A DNA stretch of 64,000 bases, taken from positions 2,914,001 to 2,978,000 of the forward strand of contig NZ_JACCBV010000001.1 of NCBI RefSeq assembly GCF_013409785.1, written 5' to 3'. The position numbers and the translations under genes were made by a program. Of the stretch, positions 28,106 through 40,678 are shown piece by piece. The stretch is from Microbacterium immunditiarum (GTDB lineage: Bacteria; Actinomycetota; Actinomycetes; Actinomycetales; Microbacteriaceae). The notes beneath the pieces were generated by a model that worked only from the letters and a program-made list of their open reading frames with translations, had not been told where the DNA came from and did no database searches. Numbering within the stretch: position 1 is the first letter of the stretch; the number at the start of each line of letters is the position of its first letter.

Positions 28106-28902
28106 GTGCTCCCCGTCAGTCGGTTCACGGTGCCCAACCATTCTGTCGGATTGCTCCCCCGCCCCGGCGCGATGTGCACGACGAACTCGGAGTTCCCGTG
28201 CGTTCCCGCGATTGGGGAGGAGATGAGGCCGAGCGTGCCGAGCCCCTCGTCCCACGCCGCCCACAGCACGCCGGCGACCGCGTCGGCGCGCAGCGCCGCG
28301 TCCTTCACGAGCCCCTCCCGCACGCCGGTGCGGCCGACTTCGAACTGCGGCTTGATGAGCAGCACGAGGTCGGCATCGTCCGCCGCGACAGCACGAGCGG
28401 CGGGCAGCACGTGCGTGAGCGAGATGAACGAAAGGTCGCCGGTGATGAGCGAGGGCGGCTCGTGGACGCCGCTGGCGGCCGCCAGGTTCTCGCGCGTCAT
28501 GTCGCGCACGTTGAAGCCTTCGATCGAGATGACGCCGGGATCGGACGCGACGGATGCCGCGAGCTGCCCGTGCCCGACGTCGACGGCGATCACCGGCGAC
28601 GCGCCGCGCTCGCGCAGCACCTGGGTGAACCCGCCCGTCGACGCGCCCATGTCCAGCGCGATCCGGCCGGTGACGTCGACGTCGAACGCGTCGAGTGCGG
28701 CGATGAGCTTGTGGGCCGCACGGCTGACGTAATGGTCGCCGCCCGACACGTCCAGCACGGCGGCGTCGCCGACCTTGGTCGAGGCCTTCACGACCGGCCT
28801 GCCGTCGACGGTCACCAGGCCCTGCGCGATGAGCGATGCCGCGTGCGTGCGCGACCGCGCGAGGCCTCGCGATGCCAGTGCGGCGTCGAGGCGCTCCGTC
28901 AT
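28102..28902 (-). CDS. tlyA: TlyA-family 16S/23S rRNA cytidine 2'-O-methyltransferase
   Basis: A 266-residue protein. The N-terminal S4 domain (RLDAALASRGLARSRTHAAS) is followed by an FtsJ-like methyltransferase domain with the SAM site ALDMGASTGGFTQVLRERGA. VDVGHGQLA and LITGDLSFISLTHVLP follow. In M. tuberculosis TlyA methylates C1409 of 16S and C1920 of 23S rRNA, and its loss gives capreomycin resistance; the same targets are inferred. It overlaps nadK and the preceding small gene by 4 bp each. Confidence 0.95.
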   Translation of the reverse strand: MTERLDAALASRGLARSRTHAASLIAQGLVTVDGRPVVKASTKVGDAAVLDVSGGDHYVSRAAHKLIAALDAFDVDVTGRIALDMGASTGGFTQVLRERGASPVIAVDVGHGQLAASVASDPGVISIEGFNVRDMTRENLAAASGVHEPPSLITGDLSFISLTHVLPAARAVAADDADLVLLIKPQFEVGRTGVREGLVKDAALRADAVAGVLWAAWDEGLGTLGLISSPIAGTHGNSEFVVHIAPGRGSNPTEWLGTVNRLTGST

Positions 28903-29075
28903 GGACGCGAGTCCGTCGGGCCGGACTCGAGGCGGCGTGCGAGGGCGTCGTGCAGCGCTTCGTACGCCTCGGCGCGCTCCGCGAGCGGCTGGCCCTCGAT
29001 CACCTCGAGGGCCGACAACAGGTCGTCGGACTCGGCGCCGTCGGATGCGACGGGATGCGGCGATTCCATGCGCAT
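28899..29075 (-). CDS. Small conserved protein (Rv1693-like)
   Basis: A 58-residue acidic helical protein: SDDLLSALEVIEGQPLAERA and YEALHDALARRLES are amphipathic. No known catalytic motif is visible. It sits between the HAD phosphatase and tlyA, overlapping tlyA by 4 bp. M. tuberculosis has a protein of the same length at this place, from memory. The function is unknown; translational coupling to tlyA suggests a linked role. An in-frame ATG two codons later is an alternative start. Confidence 0.8.
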   Translation of the reverse strand: MRMESPHPVASDGAESDDLLSALEVIEGQPLAERAEAYEALHDALARRLESGPTDSRP

Positions 29076-29136
29076 CAGGATACGTGCCCGCGGCGAGAAC
29101 GGCCGGACGGCCGACCGATGTGCGGGGGCATCCGCG

Positions 29137-30174
29137 TCACGGGCGATGGAACGGGTCCGCGTAGAGCCGTTCGGGAACGCGGAAGCCGAAGATCGCGCGG
29201 CCGGTGTCCCAGATCGCCTTCGCGCCGGCGCGCAGCAGGTCGATCGGCTCGTCGCCCTCGGAGAGAATCTCGACGTCGGCGCCGTTGACACGCACACTCG
29301 CGCCGCGCACAGTCACGATGCCGTCGCGCACGACCGCGTCGGGGTACGGCTGGTCGAGCTCGCGGAGGTCGCTCAGGATGTACGTCGGCTGCGACCCGGC
29401 GGGAGCCGCCAGCACGTGCTTGGGACGATCGACGCCCGTGAGGGCGAGAGCCGAGGGAATGCCGGCGCGGTTGGCGCCCAGGATGTCGGTGTCGAGACGA
29501 TCGCCGAGGAACAGCGGATGCCGCGCTCCGAATCGCGCCACGGCCTCTTCGAAGATCGGCGTCTCAGGCTTGCCTGCGACGGTCGCGAGGCGTCCGACAG
29601 CCGTGTGCACCGCCGAGACCAGAGTGCCGTTTCCTGGGGCGATGCCGCGAGCCATCGGGATCGTCCAGTCGGTGTTGGTCGCGATCCACGGGATGCCGCC
29701 CTCGTTCTCTGGGACCTTGAGCGCGAACGCGGCTTCGGCGAGCTGCGTCCAGTCGACGTCGGGCGAGAACCCCTGCACGACGGCAGCCGGGTCATCCTGC
29801 GCACGGCGCGTGACGGTGAACCCCGCCTTCTCCACCTCGACGACGAGGCCCTCCCCGCCGACGACGAGCACGGGCGAGCCCGCGGGGATCAGCGTCGACA
29901 GGAGCCGCATCGCGGCCTGCGGGCTGGTGACGACCTCGTCGGGCTGCGTCGGAAGACCGAGCTCCGACAGATGCTCAGCGACGGATGCGTCGGTGCGCGA
30001 CGCGTTGTTGGTGATGTAGGCGAGACGGCGGCCGTCGCGAGCCCGATTGAGACTGTCGACCGCGTGCGGGAGTGCCTGAGCTCCGGCATACACGACCCCG
30101 TCGAGGTCGGCGAGGATGACATCCACATTGTCGAGCGGCGTCGGGGTCGACGCTCGGCGGGTGAACAGACCCAA
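29137..30174 (-). CDS. HAD-IIA family phosphatase (glycerol-3-phosphate phosphatase-like, Rv1692-type)
   Basis: A 345-residue HAD phosphatase. The nucleophile is in VILADLDGVVYAG. The other motifs are YITNNASRTDAS (motif II), the lysine in GKPETPIF and the acidic loop in FLGDRLDTDILGANRAG. The C-terminal extension of about 75 residues, longer than NagD-type enzymes, matches mycobacterial Rv1692, reported to act on glycerol 3-phosphate in lipid recycling. The start is TTG at 30174: it follows AGGAGGAGCA on the minus strand, and no ATG or GTG is available near this site. Confidence 0.88.
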   Translation of the reverse strand: MGLFTRRASTPTPLDNVDVILADLDGVVYAGAQALPHAVDSLNRARDGRRLAYITNNASRTDASVAEHLSELGLPTQPDEVVTSPQAAMRLLSTLIPAGSPVLVVGGEGLVVEVEKAGFTVTRRAQDDPAAVVQGFSPDVDWTQLAEAAFALKVPENEGGIPWIATNTDWTIPMARGIAPGNGTLVSAVHTAVGRLATVAGKPETPIFEEAVARFGARHPLFLGDRLDTDILGANRAGIPSALALTGVDRPKHVLAAPAGSQPTYILSDLRELDQPYPDAVVRDGIVTVRGASVRVNGADVEILSEGDEPIDLLRAGAKAIWDTGRAIFGFRVPERLYADPFHRP

Positions 30175-30203
30175 TGCTCCTCCTGAAGTCTCGCCGGTTA
30201 ACG

Positions 30204-30234
30204 CCGAATGGCCACCGGTGTGGTGGCCATTCGG
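30204..30234 (-). terminator. Terminator hairpin of the rRNA operon
   Basis: A perfect 13-bp stem with a 5-base loop (CCGAATGGCCACC paired with GGTGGCCATTCGG), about ten bases past the 5S 3' end in the direction of transcription. Only a weak T-containing stretch follows. It separates rrn from the phosphatase gene that starts at 30174. Confidence 0.72.
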
Positions 30235-30243
30235 GGTGGTGGG

Positions 30244-30362
30244 TGTCCGGCGGTGTCCTACTCTCCCACAGGGTCTCCCCTGCAGTACCATCGGCGCTGA
30301 AAGGCTTAGCTTCCGGGTTCGGAATGGGACCGGGCGTTTCCCTTTCGCTATGGCCGCCGGAA
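30244..30362 (-). rRNA. rrf: 5S ribosomal RNA
   Basis: About 119 nt. On the minus strand it begins GTTCCGGCGGCCATAGC and ends GACACCGCCGGAC, and these ends pair as helix I. The internal CGGTCCCATTCCGAACCCG is the diagnostic loop of bacterial 5S RNA. The ends are approximate to a few bases. Confidence 0.95.
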
Positions 30363-30494
30363 CAACTGTCGATGTGTGTTGTTCGGTGTCACAACTTGTT
30401 GGGTTGTGGTGGGTTCCGTCCGTACATCGGGAACCACTCAGTGGACGCGAGTCATCTTCCCCACCCGGTGGGGTGGGGCCGAGAAGAATGTGTT

Positions 30495-35507
<5,013 letters not shown>

Positions 35508-35662
35508 AAACGAAAACCAAACCCAATCAACAGACCAGGCTCGGCGAGTTCAATCATGACCAAAACAGAATGCCATCACTGACAATCCATGAATTGATCC
35601 AAAAACCCCCACCAACCAAAAAATGGCCAGCGGAAATAAATTGGCATTTGACAAGTGCACGC

Positions 35663-35678
35663 TGTTGAGTTCTCAAGG
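35663..35678 (-). promoter_or_regulatory. boxA-like antitermination element in the rrn leader
   Basis: CCTTGAGAACTCAACA on the minus strand, followed by GCGTGCACTTGTC, a sequence typical of actinobacterial rRNA leaders (Nus-factor assembly). Confidence 0.55.
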
Positions 35679-35732
35679 ATCGGACGCTCCTGCCTTCAGG
35701 CCTCTCGACCTTCCCTGCAGGGCAACCTCTCT

Positions 35733-35762
35733 ATCTTAGCCCCTCCGGGCGGATCCGGTCAA
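35733..35762 (-). promoter_or_regulatory. rRNA operon promoter
   Basis: TTGACC (35757-35762) and TAAGAT (35733-35738) on the minus strand with an 18-base spacer. This is the best -35/-10 pair in the window, about 220 bases before the 16S 5' end. Confidence 0.72.
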
Positions 35763-35945
35763 ATCTGCGCCGGCGCTCTCAGCGAGCCTCCGACCGGTTG
35801 AGACCGGGCGTCTCAGGAAGGGCATCCTGCTCGCATCCTGGCGATCGACGCGAGTCGATCGACGGTGTTTCGAGGAGGAGATGTTCTCCGCTTGAGGAGG
35901 GGAGGCTGCGAGCCTCACCGCGCTCCTTTGGGGCGAACAACGAAT

Positions 35946-35975
35946 ACTGTACGTGGCTCGTGTGCGCGCCGCCAA
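35946..35975 (-). promoter_or_regulatory. Candidate second upstream rrn promoter
   Basis: TTGGCG (35970-35975) and TACAGT (35946-35951) on the minus strand, 18 bases apart, about 210 bases upstream of the stronger rrn promoter. Tandem rrn promoters are common, but this one could also serve a small transcript. Confidence 0.35.
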
Positions 35976-36041
35976 ATCGTCCTCGCAACCCGGGCGTGTC
36001 GCGGCATCCGGAGCCCCCGGGTCGGCAATCGGCGATGCCTC

Positions 36042-36677
36042 TCACGCCCTCTTCGCGGCGCGAGCCGCCTCCCTCAGATCCGCCGCGAGCTCGGCCCGCG
36101 CGGCGGCTCGGGCGTCGTCCTCGCGGATGCGGATGACGGAAGACGGATGCACCGTCACGACCACGAGCACTCCCCCGTGCCGCTGCGGCCGGCCGCGCTC
36201 CTGCCCGATGCGCACAGTACGCCCGAGGACGGCGCGCGCCGCGGTCGTCCCGAGGCACACCACAACGTCGGGGTCGACGACGCGGGACTCGGCCTCGAGC
36301 CACGCGTGGCAGGCGTTGATGTGGGCGACCGTGGGCTTCTCGTGGATGCGGCGCTTCCCGCGCGGCTGGAACCGGAAGTGCTTCACCGCGTTCGTCAGGT
36401 ACACAGACCCGCGCGGGATCCCCGCCACGGCGAGCGCCTCGTCGAGCACGCGCCCCGCCGGTCCGACGAACGGCTCGCCGGCGAGATCCTCGCGGTCGCC
36501 GGGCTGCTCCCCCACGAGCATGATCCGCGCACGGTCGTCGCCGTCGCCGAACACCGCCTGCGTCGCGTCCTTCCACAGCTCGCACCCGCGGCAGCTCTGC
36601 GACGCCTCCCGCAGCTCGTCGATGCCGGCATCCGCAGGAACCCACGGCTCCGCGCCCGGCCGCTCCGGCTCGCCCAT
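36042..36677 (-). CDS. udgX: UdgX-type uracil-DNA glycosylase (family 4-like, covalent uracil binder)
   Basis: A 211-residue protein. Motif A is GEQPGDRED (residues 56-64), motif B is VHPSSVIR, and between them lies GKRRIHEKP with His112. The KRRIHEKP loop is the hallmark of UdgX, which in M. smegmatis forms a covalent bond between this histidine and DNA at uracil sites. Cysteines in SCRGCEL, NACHAW and VVCLGTT are placed for the 4Fe-4S cluster of family 4 glycosylases. The gene is single, with a TAGCGT leaderless-type promoter six bases before the ATG. Confidence 0.9.
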   Translation of the reverse strand: MGEPERPGAEPWVPADAGIDELREASQSCRGCELWKDATQAVFGDGDDRARIMLVGEQPGDREDLAGEPFVGPAGRVLDEALAVAGIPRGSVYLTNAVKHFRFQPRGKRRIHEKPTVAHINACHAWLEAESRVVDPDVVVCLGTTAARAVLGRTVRIGQERGRPQRHGGVLVVVTVHPSSVIRIREDDARAAARAELAADLREAARAAKRA

Positions 36678-36683
36678 GCTCCG

Positions 36684-36689
36684 ACGCTA
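36684..36689 (-). promoter_or_regulatory. udgX: -10 box, leaderless-type start for udgX
   Basis: TAGCGT on the minus strand, six bases before the ATG at 36677. Confidence 0.5.
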
Positions 36690-36739
36690 CGGCCCGGGTG
36701 CCGCGACCGCAGACCCCTGGCGCCGCGCCCCGCGACGGG

Positions 36740-37576
36740 CTAGCGTGCGCCCACGGCGGCGCGGCGGCGAACGCCGCGCACGGCCTGTACCACGGTGCAC
36801 AGCGCGAGGGTGAGGACGCCCCACACGGCACTCGCGGGCGGGAGCATCCGATATGCCAGGTGCTGCGGCGTGAACTGTGCGGTGAACGGACCCCACACCG
36901 CGTACCCGATGACGAGCGCCGCCACGAGGATCGCCGGGAGCGACAGCAGCCACGCCGAGCGCACCCACCCGGGAAGGACGCGAGAGACGGATGCCTCGGG
37001 CCGACGCGCGAGCCACACGAGGCCCCACACCGCCAGGATCACGAGACCGACGACGCTCGAGCCGTGCTGCAGCCACTTGTATCCGTCGAGGGGACCCCAC
37101 GCCTCGTCGAGAGCGGGCATCGCGGCGACCCCCCACCGCCCCTCGTGCGTGAACAGGTCCCACACGATGTGCGACACCACGCCGATCGCGAGCGACGCCC
37201 CGAGCAGCAGCACCGTCACCCACGGACGTCGCGGCGGGGCATCCGTCTCACCCGTCGGGCGCAGCCCGAACGTCTCGCGCAGCGCGGCGGTCGCGCCCGA
37301 GTCCCATTCCCGCGGAAGCCGCGCGGCGAGCGGCCGCGGCGACAGCTCGCGGACCGCGGGCCGCAGTGCGCACCGCCACACGAGCAGCAGCGCGAGCGCA
37401 AGGACGAGGGTCGCCGGCAGCCACAGGAGGTCGTGCGTCCACCCGTAGCGGATGGGGGTTCCGCGCACGAACAGCGGCAGGTCGGGGGTCATCGCGCCCA
37501 CGGCGATCGCGGCCGGAACCAGCGGCGTGCGAAGGAACGGCAGGGTGACGACCGCGTGGCTCGGCGTGAACGGCAT
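36740..37576 (-). CDS. DUF4184 family membrane protein
   Basis: A 278-residue membrane protein. It opens with the family signature MPFTPSHAVVTLPF and has GAMTPDLPLF shortly after. GVVSHIVWDLFTHEGRW carries conserved H-x-x-x-D-x-x-x-H residues that resemble a metal site of membrane-bound hydrolases (YdjM/LexA-regulated type). About six hydrophobic helices are visible. The function is unknown. It ends four bases after the tyrS stop, on the same strand. Confidence 0.83.
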   Translation of the reverse strand: MPFTPSHAVVTLPFLRTPLVPAAIAVGAMTPDLPLFVRGTPIRYGWTHDLLWLPATLVLALALLLVWRCALRPAVRELSPRPLAARLPREWDSGATAALRETFGLRPTGETDAPPRRPWVTVLLLGASLAIGVVSHIVWDLFTHEGRWGVAAMPALDEAWGPLDGYKWLQHGSSVVGLVILAVWGLVWLARRPEASVSRVLPGWVRSAWLLSLPAILVAALVIGYAVWGPFTAQFTPQHLAYRMLPPASAVWGVLTLALCTVVQAVRGVRRRAAVGAR

Positions 37577-37580
37577 GCGC

Positions 37581-38885
37581 CTAGCCGCGCACGAAGAGCC
37601 CGGCGAGCGTCTTCTTGCCGCGCCGCAGCACCGAGACTCCGCCCGGCAGCGAGCCGGTCACGACTGCGGTGTCGTCCTCGACGCGCGCGCCGTCGAGCGA
37701 CACACCGCCCTGGGCAATCGCGCGACGCCCCTCGCTGAGGCTCGACACGAGGCCCGTGTCGACGAGCGCCTGCACGACGGGCGTGCCGCTCGCGGCGGTG
37801 GCGTTCGGCAGCTCCTCGAGCGCGGTCCGCAGCGTGTCGGCGTCGAGCGTCGAGAGGTCGCCCTGGCCGAAGAGGGCGTCGGATGCCGCGATGACCGCGG
37901 CCGTGGCATCCGGACCGTGCACGAAGCTCGTGACCTCGAGAGCCAGTCTCCGCTGCGCCTCGCGCCGGAACGGCTCGGACGCCACGAGGCGCTCGTACTC
38001 CTCGATCTCGTCGCGCGTGAGGAAGGTGAAGACCTTCATGCGCGAGATCACGTCGTCGTCGTGCGTGTTCAGCCAGAACTGGTACATGCGGTACGGGCTG
38101 CACATCTCGGCATCGAGCCAGATCGCGTTGCCCTCGCTCTTGCCGAACTTCGTGCCGTCGCTGTTCGTGATGAGCGGCGTGCCGATCGCGTGAACCGACG
38201 CGTGCTCGACGTAGTGGATGAGGTCGACGCCGCTCGTGAGGTTGCCCCACTGGTCGGAGCCGCCCGTCTGCAGCACGCAGCCGTACTGGCGGTACAGCTC
38301 GAGGTAGTCGAGTCCCTGCAGGATCTGGTAGCTGAACTCGGTGTAGCTGATGCCGGCCTCGGAGCTGAGGCGCGCGGCGACCGCGTCTTTCTTGAGCATC
38401 GTGCTCACGCGGTAGTGCTTGCCGATGTCGCGCAGGAAGTCGATCGCCGACAGCGGCGCCGTCCAGTCGAGATTGTTGACGATGCGCGCCGCGTTCTCGC
38501 CGTCGAAGCTCAGGAACCGCTCGACCTGCGCGCGCAGGCGCTCGACCCACTCCGCGACCGTCTCCTTCGTGTTGAGCGTGCGTTCGGCGCTCGGGCGCGG
38601 GTCGCCGATGAGCCCGGTCGAGCCGCCGACGAGCCCGAGCGGCTTGTGCCCCGCGAGCTGCAGCCGGCGCATCGTGATGAGCTGCACGAGGTTGCCGAGG
38701 TGCAGGCTCGGCGCGGTCGGGTCGAAGCCGCAGTAATACGTGATCGGGTCTCCGCTCAGCAGCGCGCGCAGCGCGTCCTGATCGGTGGACACATGCACGA
38801 GCCCACGCCAGACAACCTCATCCCACACGTTCTCGAACGAGGGATCGTTGGCCGGGGTGGTCGCGCTCACGAGGGGCGTAGACAC
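37581..38885 (-). CDS. tyrS: Tyrosyl-tRNA synthetase
   Basis: A 434-residue class I synthetase. The HIGH motif is seen in DPTAPSLHLGNLVQL and the KMSKS equivalent in KFGKSEGNAIWLD. GGSDQWGNLTSG binds the substrate. The last 65 residues are an S4 domain for tRNA (LSEGRRAIAQGGVSLDGARV). The GTG at 38885 is chosen because a TAGCCT box lies seven bases upstream and the resulting N terminus has the normal length; a GTG five codons downstream is an alternative. Confidence 0.96.
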   Translation of the reverse strand: MSTPLVSATTPANDPSFENVWDEVVWRGLVHVSTDQDALRALLSGDPITYYCGFDPTAPSLHLGNLVQLITMRRLQLAGHKPLGLVGGSTGLIGDPRPSAERTLNTKETVAEWVERLRAQVERFLSFDGENAARIVNNLDWTAPLSAIDFLRDIGKHYRVSTMLKKDAVAARLSSEAGISYTEFSYQILQGLDYLELYRQYGCVLQTGGSDQWGNLTSGVDLIHYVEHASVHAIGTPLITNSDGTKFGKSEGNAIWLDAEMCSPYRMYQFWLNTHDDDVISRMKVFTFLTRDEIEEYERLVASEPFRREAQRRLALEVTSFVHGPDATAAVIAASDALFGQGDLSTLDADTLRTALEELPNATAASGTPVVQALVDTGLVSSLSEGRRAIAQGGVSLDGARVEDDTAVVTGSLPGGVSVLRRGKKTLAGLFVRG

Positions 38886-38892
38886 GCGTTTC

Positions 38893-38898
38893 AGGCTA
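38893..38898 (-). promoter_or_regulatory. tyrS: -10 box, leaderless-type start for tyrS
   Basis: TAGCCT on the minus strand, seven bases before the GTG at 38885. I found no T-box-like leader, and there is no room for one. Confidence 0.45.
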
Positions 38899-38958
38899 TC
38901 AGCGAGACGCGGATGCCTCGCCACGCGCGACGGGCGGGCGAGGCATCCGTCGAGTCGG

Positions 38959-39909
38959 TCACGCTGGGGAGGAGAGACGCTCGAGCTGCGCGGGCGACAG
39001 CGCGAGACGCACACCGTCGAGGGCGACGTCGAGCTGGTCGACGCGGCTGCCGCCGAGCATGGGACGGATGCCGCGCGCCACCTGCCACGCGAGCACGACC
39101 TGCCCGCGCGGGGCGCCGAGCTCGGACGCGACAGCGTCGAGCGCCTCGAGGCGCCGCGCGGTGCCCGGGTGGTCGTAGACCTCGGGGATCTCCTTCGCGG
39201 GGTTGTCGTACGCGCCCGACAGCAGGGGCGTGTACGCCCACACCTCGAGCCCGTTCACCCTCGCGTAGTCGAGCTGCTCGTCGCTCAGCACGCCGAACGG
39301 GTGCACGACGCCGGGCGGGCGCGTGCCCGGACGCACGCGCAGGTACGTGCTGTTCAGCTGCATCGCGTCGATGGGAAGCGCGCCGATCGAGCGCGCGTGC
39401 GCGCGGGCTCGCTCGACACGCCACGCGGGGTGGTTGGAGGCGCCGACGCGGCGAGCGAGTCCTCTGCCCGTGAGCTCCGCCAGCGCGTCGACCGTCTCCT
39501 CGATCGGGACCGTGCGGTCCTCCTGGTGAAGCCACAGCAGGTCGACGGAGTCCACTCCCAGGCGGTCGAGGCTGCCGGCGAAGGCGTCGAGCACGGCGCG
39601 GCGCGACAGTCCGGCGCGGTGCTCCGGCCAGGAGCCGGCCCACAGCGGCTCGGCGCCGAGCTTCGTCGAGATGCGGACGCGATCCCGCACGCCGGGCCGC
39701 GCCGCGAGCCACCGGCCGATGACGCGCTCGCTGTCGCCGCCCTGCCCGGACTCGCTCGCCCAGAAGCTGTAGCAGTCCGCGGTGTCGATCCAGACGCCGC
39801 CGCGCTCGACGAACCGGTCGAGCAGCGCGAACGACGTCTCCTCGTCGATCGTCGTGCCGAACATCATCGCGCCGAGAACCAGCGGCGTGGTGGGAGGTGT
39901 CGTCGTCAT
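38959..39909 (-). CDS. Aldo/keto reductase
   Basis: A 316-residue (beta/alpha)8 NADPH-dependent oxidoreductase. The catalytic tetrad can be placed: Asp and Tyr in WIDTADCYSFWASES, Lys in RISTKLGAEP, His in LLWLHQED. QLNSTYLRVR and YTPLLSGAYDNPAKEIPEVY belong to the strands and loops around the cofactor. It is of the YeaE/Tas-like monomeric type; the substrate is unknown. Its promoter region holds a perfect 20-bp palindrome next to a TTGACT -35 box, suggesting induction through a MerR-type regulator that is not encoded nearby. Confidence 0.92.
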   Translation of the reverse strand: MTTTPPTTPLVLGAMMFGTTIDEETSFALLDRFVERGGVWIDTADCYSFWASESGQGGDSERVIGRWLAARPGVRDRVRISTKLGAEPLWAGSWPEHRAGLSRRAVLDAFAGSLDRLGVDSVDLLWLHQEDRTVPIEETVDALAELTGRGLARRVGASNHPAWRVERARAHARSIGALPIDAMQLNSTYLRVRPGTRPPGVVHPFGVLSDEQLDYARVNGLEVWAYTPLLSGAYDNPAKEIPEVYDHPGTARRLEALDAVASELGAPRGQVVLAWQVARGIRPMLGGSRVDQLDVALDGVRLALSPAQLERLSSPA

Positions 39910-39916
39910 GGCTCCC

Positions 39917-39947
39917 AGCGTGCAACTTCGAGTGCACTCGAAGTCAA
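39917..39947 (-). promoter_or_regulatory. Palindromic operator with MerR-type promoter layout upstream of the aldo/keto reductase
   Basis: ACTTCGAGTGCACTCGAAGT (39925-39944) is a perfect 20-bp palindrome. On the minus strand it begins inside TTGACT (-35, 39942-39947). With a 19-base spacer the -10 would be CACGCT (39917-39922), and the ATG follows at 39909. A palindrome filling a long 19-bp spacer is the hallmark of MerR-family regulation. Confidence 0.62.
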
Positions 39948-39964
39948 GCGCACCCGGCGGCCGC

Positions 39965-40678
39965 TCAGAGCAGGGTCGCGAACGCCCACCACACCAGCAG
40001 CGCGCTCGCGAGCGCCGCGACCCAGCTCACGAGGCTGCCGACGAGGAAGTACTCCGCGCGGTTGCCGGTGGCCGTGTCGCGCGAGATCTCGGGGAACCGC
40101 ACGATGCCCTTCGCCGCGAGCATCGCCGCCAGCAGCGTGTAGGCGCCCGCGAGGGTGAGCGCGAACACGAGCACCCGCTCGAGCGGGCCGATGAGGCGTC
40201 CGCCCTTGAGCCCCGGCTCGCCTTCGGTGTCGGCCTCGTCGGCGACGGCCTCCTCGCGCAGCGCGGTGCGCACGACGACGTTGCCGGATTCGAGGAGGAA
40301 CGCGATCGTCCCGACGAGCAGGATCGCCGCATCCGGGTGGACCACTCCATTCGGCCCGGAGACCTGCCACACGTCCCCGAGCGGCCCGGTGGACTCACGC
40401 AGCCCGATCGTCGACACGGCGGCCGCGCACAGCACCGCGAGCCCCGCGACGGGCCAGAAGCCGGCGCGTCCCGATCCGTTCGACGGCACGACGAAGACCC
40501 AGATCGCGGCGGCGGCGATCGCGACGAACGCCCACACCGCGGCGTCGAATCCGGATGCCACGAGGAACAGCACCAGCGCCGCGGCGACCTGCACCATCCA
40601 GCGCCGCCTGGGCGGCAGGAACTGGCGAATGAGGTCCGCTCCCCCGACGGCGAGCAGCGTCACGCCCGCGAGGATCAC
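39965..40678 (-). CDS. Membrane protein coupled to SatD
   Basis: A 237-residue protein with about six hydrophobic helices. It starts VILAGVTLLAVGGADLIRQF, then has RRRWMVQVAAALVLFLVASGF. A soluble acidic loop near the middle (EEAVADEADTEGEPG) separates helices 4 and 5, and the protein ends SALLVWWAFATLL. I do not recognise a characterised family; similar proteins pair with SatD-like regulators. The start is GTG overlapping the SatD stop by 4 bp (GTGA), so the two are translationally coupled. A regulator-effector pair is the simplest reading. Confidence 0.75.
   Translation of the reverse strand: MILAGVTLLAVGGADLIRQFLPPRRRWMVQVAAALVLFLVASGFDAAVWAFVAIAAAAIWVFVVPSNGSGRAGFWPVAGLAVLCAAAVSTIGLRESTGPLGDVWQVSGPNGVVHPDAAILLVGTIAFLLESGNVVVRTALREEAVADEADTEGEPGLKGGRLIGPLERVLVFALTLAGAYTLLAAMLAAKGIVRFPEISRDTATGNRAEYFLVGSLVSWVAALASALLVWWAFATLL

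Larger units (their letters stand above)
35508..36041. other. rRNA operon leader and upstream region, no gene seen
   Basis: About 530 bases between the 16S 5' end and udgX. It is AT-richer near 16S, holds a boxA-like element and one good sigma-70-type promoter, and further upstream a second promoter-like pair and small hairpins (a 6-bp stem with a GCG loop at 35908-35922). Open frames across it have no family features and conflict with the regulatory content. Confidence 0.6.

Noticed and set aside
35736..35975. Open frame between the rRNA leader and udgX
   Set aside because: It covers the rrn promoter and hairpins and has no domain or start signal. The region is regulatory.
38886..38958. T-box or attenuator expected before tyrS
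   Set aside because: A -10 box lies seven bases before the start codon, leaving no room for a leader RNA.
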